This document shows positions 26,261-37,165 of a DNA stretch of 64,000 nt, piece after piece (within the stretch, counting starts at the first letter, position 1; each line of letters starts with the position of its first letter). Origin of the DNA: Mortierella alpina (Eukaryota; Mortierellomycota; Mortierellomycetes; Mortierellales; Mortierellaceae). The notes under the pieces were generated by a model, which saw only the letters and a list, made by a program, of their open reading frames with translations, did not search any database and was not told where the DNA came from. A program made the translations under genes and the position numbers. Where the stretch lies: positions 1,488,001-1,552,000 of the forward strand of contig JANATF010000006.1 of assembly GCA_029449245.1 (NCBI GenBank), written 5' to 3'.

Positions 26261-26979
26261 TAAACAAGTTGGATCGATGCGACTGGCGCGAGCTTTTCAT
26301 TTGCTGCTCGTCATACCCGTTTCTCTCCTTATCTTTAATGCCATCTCTATACACCAGTTTCTCAGTCACTTTGGCTAACAACTGTAGCTGTCAAATGTGT
26401 CCAGGGTGCACGACGTGGACGTGGTCTGGATCGAGCCCCGCGCGACCCGGACCGGAAGGCAAGAACACAGCTATGTACTGAACCAGAGCTTTCTATGCTT
26501 CACAGAGTGTTGGACGAGAATAGATGGATCATGTACAGCAAGTGGCAGAATAACATGTTCTCCATGATCGCCTCCCACACTTCGTCATTTAAAATGGAAT
26601 GGAACGTAGAAAGAAAGAAAAAGATTATTAGGTTTGGGCTACTAGATAATGCGTGCACTGTGATTTCAAGAGGACGGAATGAAGGATGGAGGGAATTGTT
26701 CTCACGACTTGGTGGTGATCGCTTGGCTTGTTTCTGTGTGGTTAGGCAGACTGGCAGTGCCATTGTGTCTCTATGAGTACGAAAGTGTATTGAAACCAAA
26801 AGCAAAGACTATCAGAATATAGTCCGCATATGGCAACATAGCAAATATCTAGCAAAGATACGCACAGGCCACGGTCACTTTTGCGGTGTCACTGGCATTC
26901 AAGCCATAGCATTGCTGCAATCTACGCGAGAAAGGGCACAACTTACAATTGTTTAGAGTGTAGCCAGACACTCATAAAG
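26261..26979. other. Intergenic after the MYSM1-like gene
   Basis: AT-rich sequence with no recognisable gene. It separates the host gene block from the decayed Fanzor copy. Confidence 0.5.
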
Positions 26980-27900
26980 GCTTGAATTTTTGGAGCCTCT
27001 CTTGGTGCCTGACTTGAGCGAGGGTAATGTGCGCCATGTTCTCGGACCCTTCTTGGTCTCGGTCTACGAATATCTTGCATTAGGAGCAATACCGCGATCT
27101 GTTCTTGTCCGACATCAAAAAATTGTCGCAGGACATTTCGCGGACGAAAAATACTCGTGAACTCCGACAAGCGCCACAGCCTAAACAAGAAGGAAAAGGA
27201 GAGAAAAAGTTGGTCTCGTGATTGGGGAAGACAGTGAAATGGAAAAGACCATGTCCTGTAGTGACTGTATTTACAACGAAAACATGATAAGCATGCCTAA
27301 ACAAGTGTGCACATACCTTGCGAATAAAGAGCTTTTCAAGTTTTGGGTGTTTCGAGGGGAGTCCTGTTTCTGTGTCAAACGAACCCAATCCAATCGCAAA
27401 CACCGGCGGTGGTCCGTCACGCTCCTTGTGCTTTCTACCTTCCGATCCACCTACTAATCCGTGAACCGCCTTGATGGCATAGTCATAACATGCTGTTTGC
27501 GCTTTAGAAGCCTCCCAAGCGTGTTTCATATACCATCTTCCATGATAAAACTGTCGTATCGCGTCCCAATGCTGCACTGTGTACTGAATGTACTGGGCCA
27601 CTCCTCTAAGATCGAGGGATGGCATCCTGCCGAGAACGAGATCAAGACCGGACTCCTAAAGGTGGTCCTTATAATCTTGCCTGAAGGCCGTCGATGGCCT
27701 GCACAGGTAGTTGCGCCTAATGTAAACGGTTTCCCGCTGTCCTTCATTCTCAGTTGTTCGCTCGCCTTCCTTGGGGCCGATCCTGGTGGCACAAAACGAT
27801 ATTGGCTCCCCTAGATCCACTCCAGCTATCCTGGCGTGCTTGTAGTACGGGCAGTTCTCTGGCTTAGCAAACTGGACCTCGACGTGGGTGAATGTTTTTT
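26980..27900 (-). pseudogene. Decayed Fanzor (TnpB-like RuvC nuclease), C-terminal half
   Basis: Minus-strand reading gives a RuvC-I motif (AGVDLGEP, near 27804-27828), then a stretch that aligns closely with the intact FEN-Fanzor gene at 54502-56288. Shared landmarks are GGSEGRK and IGLGSFDTETGLPSKH (intact gene: IGLASFNSQTGLASKH). A GT-AG intron at 27316-27181 stands at exactly the codon where the intact gene has its GC-AG intron. After it come GVHEYFSSAKCP, a deletion removing part of the zinc ribbon, and VDRDQEGSENMA (RuvC-III). It is inactive: TAG at 27656-27658, TAA at 27080-27082 and at least one frame change. No FEN-like half is visible upstream of about 27900. Confidence 0.8.
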
Positions 27901-28454
27901 TTGGATCTGTGCAATATTCACCAGAGTCCGGTAGTAGTACACAGAGATACGAACGCGTCTACTATCGTAGACTCCTTAACAAAGACCAACGAGTCCAATC
28001 AAAGCAAGGAAAGTGCATGCCTAGAAGATACAAAATGTCATATCTAGAAGCTTGGCTCTAGGTACCAATCATGGACCTTCGCCAGCACGAATTACATGTA
28101 CCAGAAAGATGTTCCTGGTCCGGATCAGTTATCCGGTACCCATGCTATGTAGTATTGGCGTAACCTCTAATGAATTAGGATCATGGCCAATCATTCAGAA
28201 GTTAGGATACGCGCCAGGCTATAGCCTTCCGCTATCCATCTCTTGGCAATGACTCCATCACCTATCTATCTACCCAACATTTCGTCTCTGTAGTAACAAT
28301 AAACATGTATAAATACCGGTGTGTGGTCAGTGTGGACCGACATCTTTTGCTCACTTACTTTCCTACCATAAAACTTGCCTACACGTTTCAGGATCCACCA
28401 GAAAAGTTGATTTTTGTTGGATCATAGGTCTTGGTCTGACGGGAAGCAGAGGAG
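27901..28454. other. Unassigned stretch between Fanzor remnant and host ORF remnant
   Basis: Probably older Fanzor-locus sequence too decayed to read. I see no open frame with a recognisable motif. Confidence 0.4.
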
Positions 28455-28940
28455 GTGGGCGCAGAGGCAGTATGCGCGGCGCTAGAGGACGTTGGGCGGG
28501 GGCCTGAGGAGGTTGTGGGGAATGGCCATGATGATGACGATGACGATGACGATGACGATGATGTTAAGCTGGGGTCCCGACGGGATGATGTCGTTGATGA
28601 AGATTCAGGCTTTGAAAGGGTCGACATCGGATGTTGCTGGTCCAGAAAGGCGGCCAGAGCAGCAGGGACCAGAATCTCAAGAACACCGAGACCAAAACCA
28701 GCCAGTCGCTAACAGATCCAAAACGCCCGAGAAAGACTCGTCGAACTAGAGACGCAGTTGGCATCTCGATACGATCAGGTCCCGCCTAGGATGCTCGATG
28801 ATGCTGATCCAAAAGTGTTGCCTAGGAGTGTATCCCTAGAGAGACATGGGAAGATTGGTTCAAAGGCGTGGTCGACCTTTCGCTCCTTCAAGTCCAAGTG
28901 GCGCCAAGGCCGCGGCAACACGTTGGCTGCAACAGTATAG
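28455..28940 (+). pseudogene. 3' end of an unrecognised host gene, interrupted by Ty3 element A
   Basis: From an acceptor at about 28710 the plus strand reads NARERLVELETQLASRYDQ and goes on in frame to the LTR boundary, where element A adds a stop (TAG at 28938-28940). Beyond the element the same frame resumes at 34497 (LAKTFSFKKAIAT, stop 34536-34538). Reading through one copy of the TTGGC duplication therefore restores a continuous C-terminus. Upstream, an acidic reading with a poly-Asp run (28527-28562) may be an earlier exon, but its frame and strand are uncertain because the minus strand is also open (Ser-rich). The family is not recognised; the visible part looks like a basic coiled-coil tail. 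Confidence 0.4.
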
Positions 28941-29170
28941 CACTACTGTATAGTAGTATCCACATGGCAGTAGCAGGAAGCACTCACCGATAATACTGCG
29001 CTGTCGATCAAGATGCCTTTCTCTACTATCAATGGAGCGCAGACACTAGATCAGGCACTACTTCTACATTTGTATATATAGTCCTTACCCTCACCCCAAT
29101 AATCAGGCAGACTTTGCCTTCCTTATTAAATATCATATAACCCCACACACCCTGACCTCCTCTTGTTGCA
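28928..29170 (+). repeat. 5' LTR of Ty3 element A
   Basis: 243 bp bounded by the inverted repeat TGCAACA/TGTTGCA, with a TATATATAG box near 29072 as the likely promoter. Confidence 0.95.
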
Positions 29171-29300
29171 TTGGTAGCAAAGGAATCAGTTTCGATCCAC
29201 CCAGACACCATTGACTAGGCACCCTCTGATTCTCAACCTTGACTTTCTTCCCCCCAGAACCTATTCCCCAGACCTTGAAACCCCCCACCGATTTCCCCTG

Positions 29301-30326
29301 ATGGCTGATCAAGGCAGCAGCCTCACGAACTCACCCGCCGATTTACAATTGAGTGAAGATACAGTCGCACGTATCGCCACCCACGTCGCGAACGCGGTCT
29401 CTGCTGCCCAACCCCAGCCCGCTACCTCGCTGAACGCCCAAGATCAAGCACGCCTTGTCCGCAACGACGAGGCTCGGACCTTGGCCACTGTCCTCAAGTC
29501 CACGAAACCCAAGCCGTATACCGGTGCCATCGACGCGGACGCATGCTTAAATTTCATCGATAATCAGGAGGAATACTTCTCCATCGTCGACCTCCACCGC
29601 GATTCCTGGGTCAAGTACACCGCGGTCAACCTCGAGAGCGAGGCCAAGGCTTGGTGGAGGTCTTCAGGGCTAAAGCTCGACTCCACTTGGGAAGCCTTTG
29701 AAAAGGCTTTCACCGCTTACCATACACCACCCAATGCCGTGGCTGCAGCACGCCAGGAGTTGAACAATTTGCGTCAAAAGGGTCTCAGCGTAAACGAGTA
29801 TACGCACAAGTTTCGCAGACTTCTACGCCTGATCCCCACCATGGATGCACAGACGGCTTTGTACATCTACACGACTGGGCTAGAGCCTGAGACAAGCAAG
29901 GAGGTGCGCTTACGCCAGCCCGAGACAATGGAACAGGCCGTGCACCAAGCTGCCATCGTGCACGCCATCCTGCACCCCAATGGCCCCACCACGACCCCCA
30001 CCCCGGCTCCAACCACGACCACGACCACAACCGCTATGGAGGTGGATACCCTCACCACCGTGCTCAATCACATCGAGCGCCTCACCCAGACACTGAACCA
30101 GAACCCGACTTACGTTGCCAACATGCGCACCATGCGCCGCCCCCTGTCCAAACTAACCCCCCAAGAGAAAGCACGACTGATCAAGATCGGCGGTTGCTTC
30201 AAATGCCGCCGAAGAGGACACATTGTCGCCAACTGCAACAACGCCCCTTACACTGCTTACAACGTGAATAGTGTGGAGATGGAGACGACAGACGACGACG
30301 CGGGAAAAGCCATGGGCGAGAATTGA
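29301..30326 (+). CDS. Gag of Ty3 element A
   Basis: Structural protein of the retrotransposon particle, 341 aa, from the first ATG in the frame (MADQGSSLTN) to TGA. The central capsid-like region (AKAWWRSSGLKLDSTWEAFE; LNNLRQKGLSVNEYTHKFRR) matches fungal Ty3 gag. A CCHC zinc knuckle, CFKCRRRGHIVANC, lies near the C-terminus. The frame overlaps pol through a slippery heptamer 16 bases before the stop. Confidence 0.92.
   Translation: MADQGSSLTNSPADLQLSEDTVARIATHVANAVSAAQPQPATSLNAQDQARLVRNDEARTLATVLKSTKPKPYTGAIDADACLNFIDNQEEYFSIVDLHRDSWVKYTAVNLESEAKAWWRSSGLKLDSTWEAFEKAFTAYHTPPNAVAAARQELNNLRQKGLSVNEYTHKFRRLLRLIPTMDAQTALYIYTTGLEPETSKEVRLRQPETMEQAVHQAAIVHAILHPNGPTTTPTPAPTTTTTTTAMEVDTLTTVLNHIERLTQTLNQNPTYVANMRTMRRPLSKLTPQEKARLIKIGGCFKCRRRGHIVANCNNAPYTAYNVNSVEMETTDDDAGKAMGEN
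30302..30308 (+). promoter_or_regulatory. Probable -1 ribosomal frameshift site GGGAAAA, element A
   Basis: The heptamer is in the X XXY YYZ register relative to gag (zero-frame codons GGA AAA). It lies just before the gag stop, and pol is in the -1 frame and open from here on. Confidence 0.75.
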
Positions 30327-33300
30327 ACCAGGCCATTCTCGCCCGCAAGCCCTCTGCCCCACGGGCCCTGGTCCCCGGTGGGCGTGGTCTTCAACCAGAG
30401 CTAAGTAGCAATAAAATATTTCCCTTCTCTCATGTGTTCAAGACCACCCCCATGCACACCCTTCGCAGGTCATCTGATCCACCATCGCCCTCTGAATCTC
30501 CATCCTCCATTCCCTCGCTGTCCTCATCTCCCTCATTCCCTCCATCCCTCACCACCAAGCCACCTTCACCCCCCGCAACTGTCGCTTCCCAACCTGATCC
30601 CACCACCCCTGTTCCTGTGTCTCACGTTGCCACCAACTCAACCGTCCCTGACCCACTCGTTGCCACCAACACGACTACATGTAGCCACAAGGCCCTCCGT
30701 CGTCGTCGTCGCAAAGAACTCCGTCTCCATCCATTCACACCGCCTCACCACCCAGAGCACAATGGTCGCCGCCACATCACCTTTGTTGGCACCATCACCA
30801 AACACCATCATGCCCGCCGACTCCTTTCCTTTATTGGTGCTGTCAACGGTCGCCCCGCTCGAATCCTCATCGACGGCGGGGCTGAAGGGAATGTGATAAG
30901 TTCCTCTTTTTGCAAAGCCAATAATGTTACCTTGACACCCAGCACGCCTATTCCCATTGTCCTGCCTAACGGCTCGTCCACCCTCTCTCACAACCAAGCC
31001 TCCTTCCTCTTAGAGCGCCAGGGGTATGAGAACAACGTCTCTGCTATCGTGTATAACCTGCAAAAGTACGATCTCATCCTTGGCAAACCCTGGTTAACAG
31101 AGGTCAATCCAATCATCAACTGGCGCACGAACACCCTACGGTTCTTACACCAGGACGCCCCTGTTTTTTGGGATTGCACTGGATACAACAAGCCCTTACC
31201 CAAAACATGCCAGACGATTTCGGCCCTCCACCTCGTCACCATTGCTTCGGACCCTGCCAACTCGGTATTCTTAGCTCAAGTCAAACTCTCCATGGCCCCG
31301 CCTCTCCAGGAACCAGACCTTCCCGAGGAAGTACGCAAAATTGTGAAGGTGGAATTTCCAGATGTCTTTCGAACTGAACTACCCGATGGTCTCCCACCAG
31401 ACCGCGGAGATAGCATGCGCATTGAAACAGATCCGTTCGCCGACCCTCCTGTTCGCCCTGTCATACGCATGTCCATTGCTGAGTTGGACGAACTTAAAAA
31501 GCAATTAACAGGTCTTTTGAAGAAGGGTCTCATTTCCCCTAGCACTTCTCCATACGGAGCCCCAGTGCTCTTCGTCAAGAAAAAGGATGGAACGCTCAGA
31601 ATGTGTGTGGACTACCGAGGGTTGAACAAGATCACAAGGAAAAATCGGCACCCGTTACCAAGGATCGATGAGCTGATCGACAGGTTCAGGACTGCTCGAT
31701 ATTTCACAAAGTTGGATTTGCTATCAGGATACCATCAGATGCGTGTCCACCCTGAAGACACACACAAGACAGCATTCCGAACTCGCTACGGTCACTACGA
31801 ATTCAATGTTGTACCTTTTGGACTGACCAACGCGCCAGCAGCCTTCTCGACGATGATGCGCACCGTCATGGACCCTGTGCTGGACAAGTGTCTAGTTCTT
31901 TATTTGGATGATATTTTAATCTACTCTGATAATAAGAAGGACCACCTCCGAGACATTAGACGAGTGCTGACCCTTCTCCGCAAGGCCGGCTTGTTCTGCA
32001 AACTATCCAAGTGCTCGTTCATGCAGGACGAGACCGAGTTTTTGGGCCACATCATATCCAAGGACGGCATCAAAACGAACGCTGGACTCGTCAAAGCCAT
32101 CAGGGAGTGGCCAGTCCCTTCCACTCAACGACATGTCATGCAGTTCCTAGGCTTGACCAACTTTTATCATCGGTATATTGATCGTTATGCCGACTTGGCT
32201 CTTCCTCTCACTGCTCTGCTAGGCTCAGATACACCCTTCGTCTGGACCCAGGCCCAACAGGACGCATTCGTAGCCCTGAAGGCAGCAGTGACTACGGCTC
32301 CAGTCCTTCGAATCTTTGACCCCGCATTGTCTACTGCTGTCGAAACGGATGCGTCTGGGTTTGCGATTGGCGCTGTCCTATTCCAGATCGATGGCAATGG
32401 CGTTTCATGACCTGTCGCCTTCACATCTCGTAAACTGAGCCCAGCGGAGCAAAACTACCCGACGCATGAACAGGAACTTCTGGCCGTAGTACACGCACTC
32501 AAGACCTGGCGTTTTTATTTAGACGGCTCTCACTTCATCGTCTATACCGACCATGCCACTCTTCAACACTTTCCCACGCAGCCCAACCTGACTCGAAGAC
32601 AAGCCCGGTGGATGGAACTTATGCAAGAGTATGACTTTGTATTCAAGTACAAGCCCGGAAAAGACAACATCGTCTCAGACGCGCTTTCTCGGAGACCTGA
32701 CCATAAGGTGCCGGATCCCACACCATGTCAGATCAACTCCATGAACATCCAATTGGACCCAGGTATTCGGCAGCGCCTGATTGCGTGTTACCCAGTTGAC
32801 TCTGTCCTGGGTCCACTCTACGAAAGCTGCCGGCAGGCAAGTCCGTCAGATCGCCACTTTGTATTTGATGAATTGCTTTGGATCAATACCAAAGGCACCA
32901 CTCGCCTGTGTATCCCAGCAGACACTAAGATACGTTCCACTCTTCTTCATGATTCTCATGATTCCCCTTTGGCTGGTCATCTTGGATCAGACAAGACGTA
33001 CCACAACATGCGCCGTAACTTCTACTGGCCCCGTATGGCACGCGACGTCAGGAACTATGTCGCCTCCTGCGAGCAATGCCAGCGGAACAAACCCTTGCTA
33101 CAACGACCCGCCGGACTGTTCAAACCTCTCGAGGTCCCTAGTCAACGTTGGGACACTATCTCGATGGATTTTATTGTCAAGCTCCCCAAAACAGCCCGCG
33201 CCTTTGATGCCATCACCGTGTTTGTGGACAAATTATCAAAGCAAGTACATTTCTGTGCCAGCCATACCACGGACTCCGCTGCCGACGTGGCCCGCCTCTT

Positions 33301-34228
33301 TTTTGACCACGTCTTCCGTCTACATGGCATGCCGCGAGCCATTATTTCGGACAGGGACACTCGATTCACTGGCAAGTTCTGGGCCAAGTTGACTGAGCTG
33401 ATGGGTACCAAGTTGAACATGTCCACTGCCTATCATCCTCAATCGGACGGACAAACCGAACGTGCCAACCGGACCCTGGAAGAGATGCTGAGGTCATACA
33501 TCTCCTACAACCAGAAAGATTGGGATCTGCTTCTTCCCATGATGGAGTTCGCTTACAACAACTCCATCAACGCCTCGACAGGATTCTCCCCTTTTTTACT
33601 CAACTATGGACATGACCCACTCGTCCCAACTGCCCTCTTGAAGCCACCTGCTACAAACGTTCCGTCAGTGTCGGATTTTATCGACTCTCAAGCCGCCGCC
33701 TTGGCACAAGCCCAGGACACGATCATCGACGCCCAGAACAGACAAAAAGCTCAGGCTGACAAGTCTAGGAGACCCGTTCCTTTCGCTGTAGGCGATATGG
33801 TCTTCCTCAGCGCAGAGAATATATCCGCTGCCGCGCATGCAAATCGGCCATCCAAGAAACTCGAGCCCAAGTTCCTTGGTCCGTACAAGATCCTCAAAAA
33901 AATCAACGACAACGCCTTCAAATTGGAGCTGCCGCCCACTATGAGGCATCATCCAGTCTTCAACGCCGATCTACTGAAACCACACACAGCATCACCCCCA
34001 GAATTTGAACACCGCACACCTCCCAGACCACCTCCAGAACTGGTCGAGGGCGAGGAAGAATATGAAGTAGACAGGATTTTGGATTTTCGAATGTTTGGCA
34101 GGACTGCAAAATGGCTAGTAGCTTGGAAAGGATACAGCATGGACGACTGCACATGGGAGCCAAAGTCCTCACTAAAGCATGCGAAGAATGCAATGGCCGA
34201 GTTTGAAGCAAGTCGAAAAGATGGCTAG
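30308..34228 (+). pseudogene. Pol of Ty3 element A, with an internal stop
   Basis: Reached by -1 frameshifting from gag; 1307 codons in one frame with a single TGA at 32408-32410 inside RNase H. Protease: LIDGGAEGN, where the usual D-S/T-G has become D-G-G. RT: FVKKKDGTLRMCVDYRGLNK, then VLYLDDILIYS with the YLDD catalytic pair. RNase H: AVETDASGFAIGAV. Integrase: HHCC finger (HLGSDKTY; CEQCQRNK) and the DDE core (SMDFIVKLP; ISDRDTRFTGKFW; DGQTERANRTLEE). A chromodomain ends the protein (EEEYEVDRILDF; WLVAWKGYSMDDCTWEP). The stop comes directly before the sequence PVAFTSRKLSP, a site where an Arg codon is common, so a CGA-to-TGA change is the likely lesion. Confidence 0.9.
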
Positions 34229-34253
34229 GATTTTTTTTTCAGGACGGGAAGGA

Positions 34254-34496
34254 TGCAACAGTATAGCACTACTGTATAGTAGTATCCACATGGCAGTAGC
34301 AGGAAGCACTCACCGATAATACTGCGCTGTCGATCAAGATGCCTTTCTCTACTATCAATGGAGCGCAGACACTAGATCAGGCACTACTTCTACATTTGTA
34401 TATATAGTCCTTACCCTCACCCCAATAATCAGGCAGACTTTGCCTTCCTTATTAAATATCATATAACCCCACACACCCTGACCTCCTCTTGTTGCA
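34254..34496 (+). repeat. 3' LTR of Ty3 element A
   Basis: 243 bp, no difference seen from the 5' copy, followed by the TTGGC target duplication. Confidence 0.95.
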
Positions 34497-34538
34497 TTGG
34501 CCAAGACGTTCTCGTTCAAGAAGGCGATTGCAACCTGA

Positions 34539-34879
34539 AAGTCATATTGAGCGAGGAGGCGCATGGTGGAATGGTGGACGAGAGGGAAGCGCGAGCCTCG
34601 ATGATCGCGGGTTTGAACAGTAGCATGCAACAAAGACAGTGGACTCTGATTTCTGACGCACCGATACTTTGTGCTGCGGCATAAATGTCTCACGAGAACG
34701 TCATTTGAGCCACCAGACCACGATTCTTGTAGGATCGCGTTTTTGATATTGCTTTATGTCTCAATTCTGTAGGACTTATTGGTAGTCAAGAAGCAAAAAG
34801 AGCATTTCAAAAATAGGTTTGCTCAGAATGGAATCGTCACAGTCGTTCTCATTTCTACCCTTGCTTCAAACACAAGTAT
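34539..34879. other. Short intergenic between host remnant and Thr-rich gene
   Basis: 341 bp that should contain the 3' ends of the interrupted plus-strand gene and of the minus-strand Thr-rich gene. Nothing else seen. Confidence 0.45.
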
Positions 34880-36361
34880 CTAGTGTAAAGTAACCTCTTG
34901 TTGACAGCAATGAGTAGTATTGGGGCAAAAGCCAGGTACAGGATGAAACGTAACTTCGCCAGGAAGGTCACCAGTGGCGCAAGTGGCAAGGCACCCAGAT
35001 CCTAAAGTATCGCGACAAGTATATGCCTCCTGCATCCGACAACACACAGTGTTAGGAGCACCCTGCGGGCAATCCATTGCTGGATCCGAGGGGTCACTTG
35101 CCAAGTAGCTAACACCTTCAACATTGCCAGTGGCGCAAGTGGCTAAACAGATTCCATTTGCAGCTCCGCAACGAGTACCGATGGCGGTTGGAGTTGGGGT
35201 TGGGGCAACGGTCGTCGTTGCGATTGTTTCTGAGGCTGTCGGGGTAACTGGTGTACCGGTGGCAGTATTCGTTCCTAGATCCCCAGTGGCTGCCGGGGTA
35301 ACTGGTGTACCGGTGGCAGTATTCGTTCCTAGATCCCCAATGGCTGCCGGGATAACTGGTGTACCGGTGGCAGCAGTCGTTCCTAGATCCCCAGTGGCTG
35401 CCGGGGTAACTGGTGTACCGGTGGCAGTAGTCGTTCCTAGATCCCCAGTGGCTGCCGGGGTAACTGGTGTACCGGTGGCAGTAGTTGTTCCTAGATCCCC
35501 AGTGTCTGTCGGAGTAACGGGTGTACTGGTGGTAACAGTCGTTCCTAGATCCCCAGTGTCTGTCGGGGTAACGGGTGTACTGGTGGTAACAGTCGTTCCT
35601 AGATCCCCGGTGGCTGTCGGGGTAACGGGTGTATTGGTGGTAACAGTCGTTCCTCGCTCCCTAGTGGCTGTTGCAGTGGTGGTAGCAGTCGTTCCTACCT
35701 CTCTAGTGGCAGTAGTGGCAGTAGTCGTTTCTACTTTTCCACTAGTTGTTGTCGAGCTGGTAGCAGTCGTTTCTACTTTTCTAGCAACTGTGGTCGAGGT
35801 GGTTGCCGTCGTTCCTACCTCTCCGGTGGTCGTTTCAGAGGAGGAGCTTGTTGCTGTTGTTAGAGGGGCGGGGTTAGTCGTGGTCGGGCCTTCACAGTGT
35901 ACCGACACCGACACGTGATGATGATGGTGGCAACGATGGTGATTCTTATGGTGATAATGATGTTTTTTTTGCAGTGCTTATGCTTCTCATGCTCAAGATG
36001 ATGTTTCTCATGCCTATGGCAAGGCTTTTCATGGTCATGATGAGCCTTCTCCTGGCAATGCTGCTTTCGTTGATGCTCATGGTGGTGACGATGGCCAATG
36101 CATCTGTGGTTATCAGTATCAAAACCGATATCAGGCTCTGCCGTTGATATTAGGCTTTCACTGTGACGATCATATCAGCTGCGTTGCATCAAAACCTCAA
36201 TGGTTGTCATACTGCTCTGCAAATGCGTGGCTATGATAATGCTGCTGCTCTTGAGCTCGACTATGACTGATGACAGAGCCATTGCTTTCGTCATTGCGTG
36301 CAGCAGAGGTTGCGAGCGTTAACATTGCAGCTACGGCAAGCCTTGACAGTGACAGCCTCAT
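34880..36361 (-). pseudogene. His-rich and Thr-rich secreted protein with Cys-rich C-terminus, one frame break
   Basis: Exon 1 (36361-36213) encodes a signal peptide (MRLSLSRLAVAAMLTLATSA) and a mature start with a Gln/His segment. Exon 2 starts at 36160 in phase and is His-rich (RHHHEHQRKQHCQEKAHHDH). At an A8 tract (35963-35970 on the plus strand) the frame breaks by one base; the next frame continues the His run and leads into long Thr/Ser repeats of 17-18 residues (DLGTTVTTSTPVTPT). It ends in two Cys modules (GICLATCATG; GCLATCATGD, each ending in CC). I infer a secreted or wall-associated mucin-like protein, perhaps metal-binding through His. The break may be a real mutation or a one-base assembly error in a homopolymer; if an error, this is an intact gene. 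Family not recognised. Confidence 0.6.
35226..35655. repeat. 54-bp tandem repeats in the Thr-rich coding region
   Basis: About eight direct copies of a 54-bp unit (containing GTAACTGGTGTACCGGTGGC on the plus strand). They encode 18-residue Thr/Pro repeats on the minus strand. The copies differ by few bases, which suggests recent expansion or homogenisation. Confidence 0.85.
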
Positions 36362-36508
36362 GTGATGAACAAAAGCGATGCTGTGGTTCTTTTTCCAGAG
36401 TTGTTCAGTAGAAAGCTTGTGAATTTTAGGAATGCGGATGAAAGCAGCAAGATGCGAAGAGATTGGACTAAAGGTGAAAAAGCTGTGCTTTCAAGATAGA
36501 GTCTTAAG

Positions 36509-36602
36509 ATCGGGCTTGAATATTCCAGTTCCTGGTATTCTCCTTTTTTAGGAATGATCAATGATCATCATGATCATCGGTCAAACTTAAATAAGAATAT
36601 AA
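36509..36602 (+). repeat. Left copy of host segment A, interrupted unit of a tandem duplication
   Basis: Nearly identical to 45097-45190 (starts ATCGGGCTTGAATATTCC). In the right copy segment A runs directly into segment B. Here the MITE/transposon nest separates A from B. Confidence 0.85.
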
Positions 36603-36769
36603 TAGGGGGTATCAATCCTAGGCAGAGCATTTTGTAACACGTACGTGTTTGTAAACACATCTGCTCCCGAGGTTGTGTGTTTTGCGTGAATGCTCGTCAA
36701 AACATGACGTGTTTGAGTTCAGAATAATTTTGCAAACACGTCCTCAAAGCCTTGGTTTGTAACCCCCTA
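36603..36769 (+). mobile_element. MITE 1, TA-flanked
   Basis: Starts TAGGGGGTATCAATCCTAGG and ends GTTTGTAACCCCCTA. The terminal GGGGG/CCCCC inverted repeats next to TA suggest a Tc1/mariner-related non-autonomous element. Its ends match MITE 2. Confidence 0.65.
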
Positions 36770-36793
36770 TTTTTAGGGGGTTACAAACCAAGG
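36750..36793. repeat. Perfect 20-bp inverted repeat with TTTT loop
   Basis: Formed where the right end of MITE 1 (36750-36769) meets the left end of MITE 2 (36774-36793). It would fold into a stable hairpin. Confidence 0.9.
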
Positions 36794-37165
36794 CATTTGA
36801 GGGCGCAGATGTGTTTACAAACACGTACAGTCGAATCTGGTTTTTCGGCATGCTCCTCACTGAAAATCATGCCGATATTTTTTTTGACGATGAATGAATT
36901 GATTTGTATTCAAAATGAGTGAGAGCCCTCCTTTTTTTTTGACGGCACAACTTGGCACATCCATTCTCATTTGACACTCGTCCAAAAATCCCACCCTAGA
37001 GGCCACTCTGCTGACTGTTCAACGGGCTGTATAGAAGATCAGTATAGGATTCCACATCGGTGCCGTACTCATACTCATCTTCCGAGACCTCTTTTGGGAC
37101 CTTCTCGGCTTTTCTAACGGCAGAAGCAGCGCGTGCAAGTTGCTTCATCAACCTTCGAACCTCCA

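Larger units (their letters stand above)
28928..34496 (+). mobile_element. Ty3 (Metaviridae) chromodomain retrotransposon A, full length, pol damaged
   Basis: Two 243-bp LTRs (28928-29170 and 34254-34496) look identical by eye. They begin TGCAACA and end TGTTGCA. A 5-bp target duplication TTGGC lies at 28923-28927 and 34497-34501. The primer-binding region starts at 29172 (TGGTAGCAAAGG); its first seven bases match the 3' end of initiator tRNA-Met. A purine tract GGACGGGAAGGA lies at 34242-34253. The internal region has gag, then pol in the order protease, RT, RNase H, integrase, chromodomain, which defines a chromovirus. Identical LTRs point to recent insertion, yet pol carries a nonsense codon and an altered protease motif. 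Confidence 0.95.

Noticed and set aside
35226-35655. Regularly spaced repeats that could look like a CRISPR array
   Set aside because: The units are contiguous 54-bp coding repeats with no unique spacers, in a eukaryotic genome.
35124-35918. Long plus-strand frame of 264 codons across the Thr-rich repeats
   Set aside because: It is the antisense of tandem repeats. The minus strand has the signal peptide and Cys modules, and the plus product is only Val/Pro repeats.
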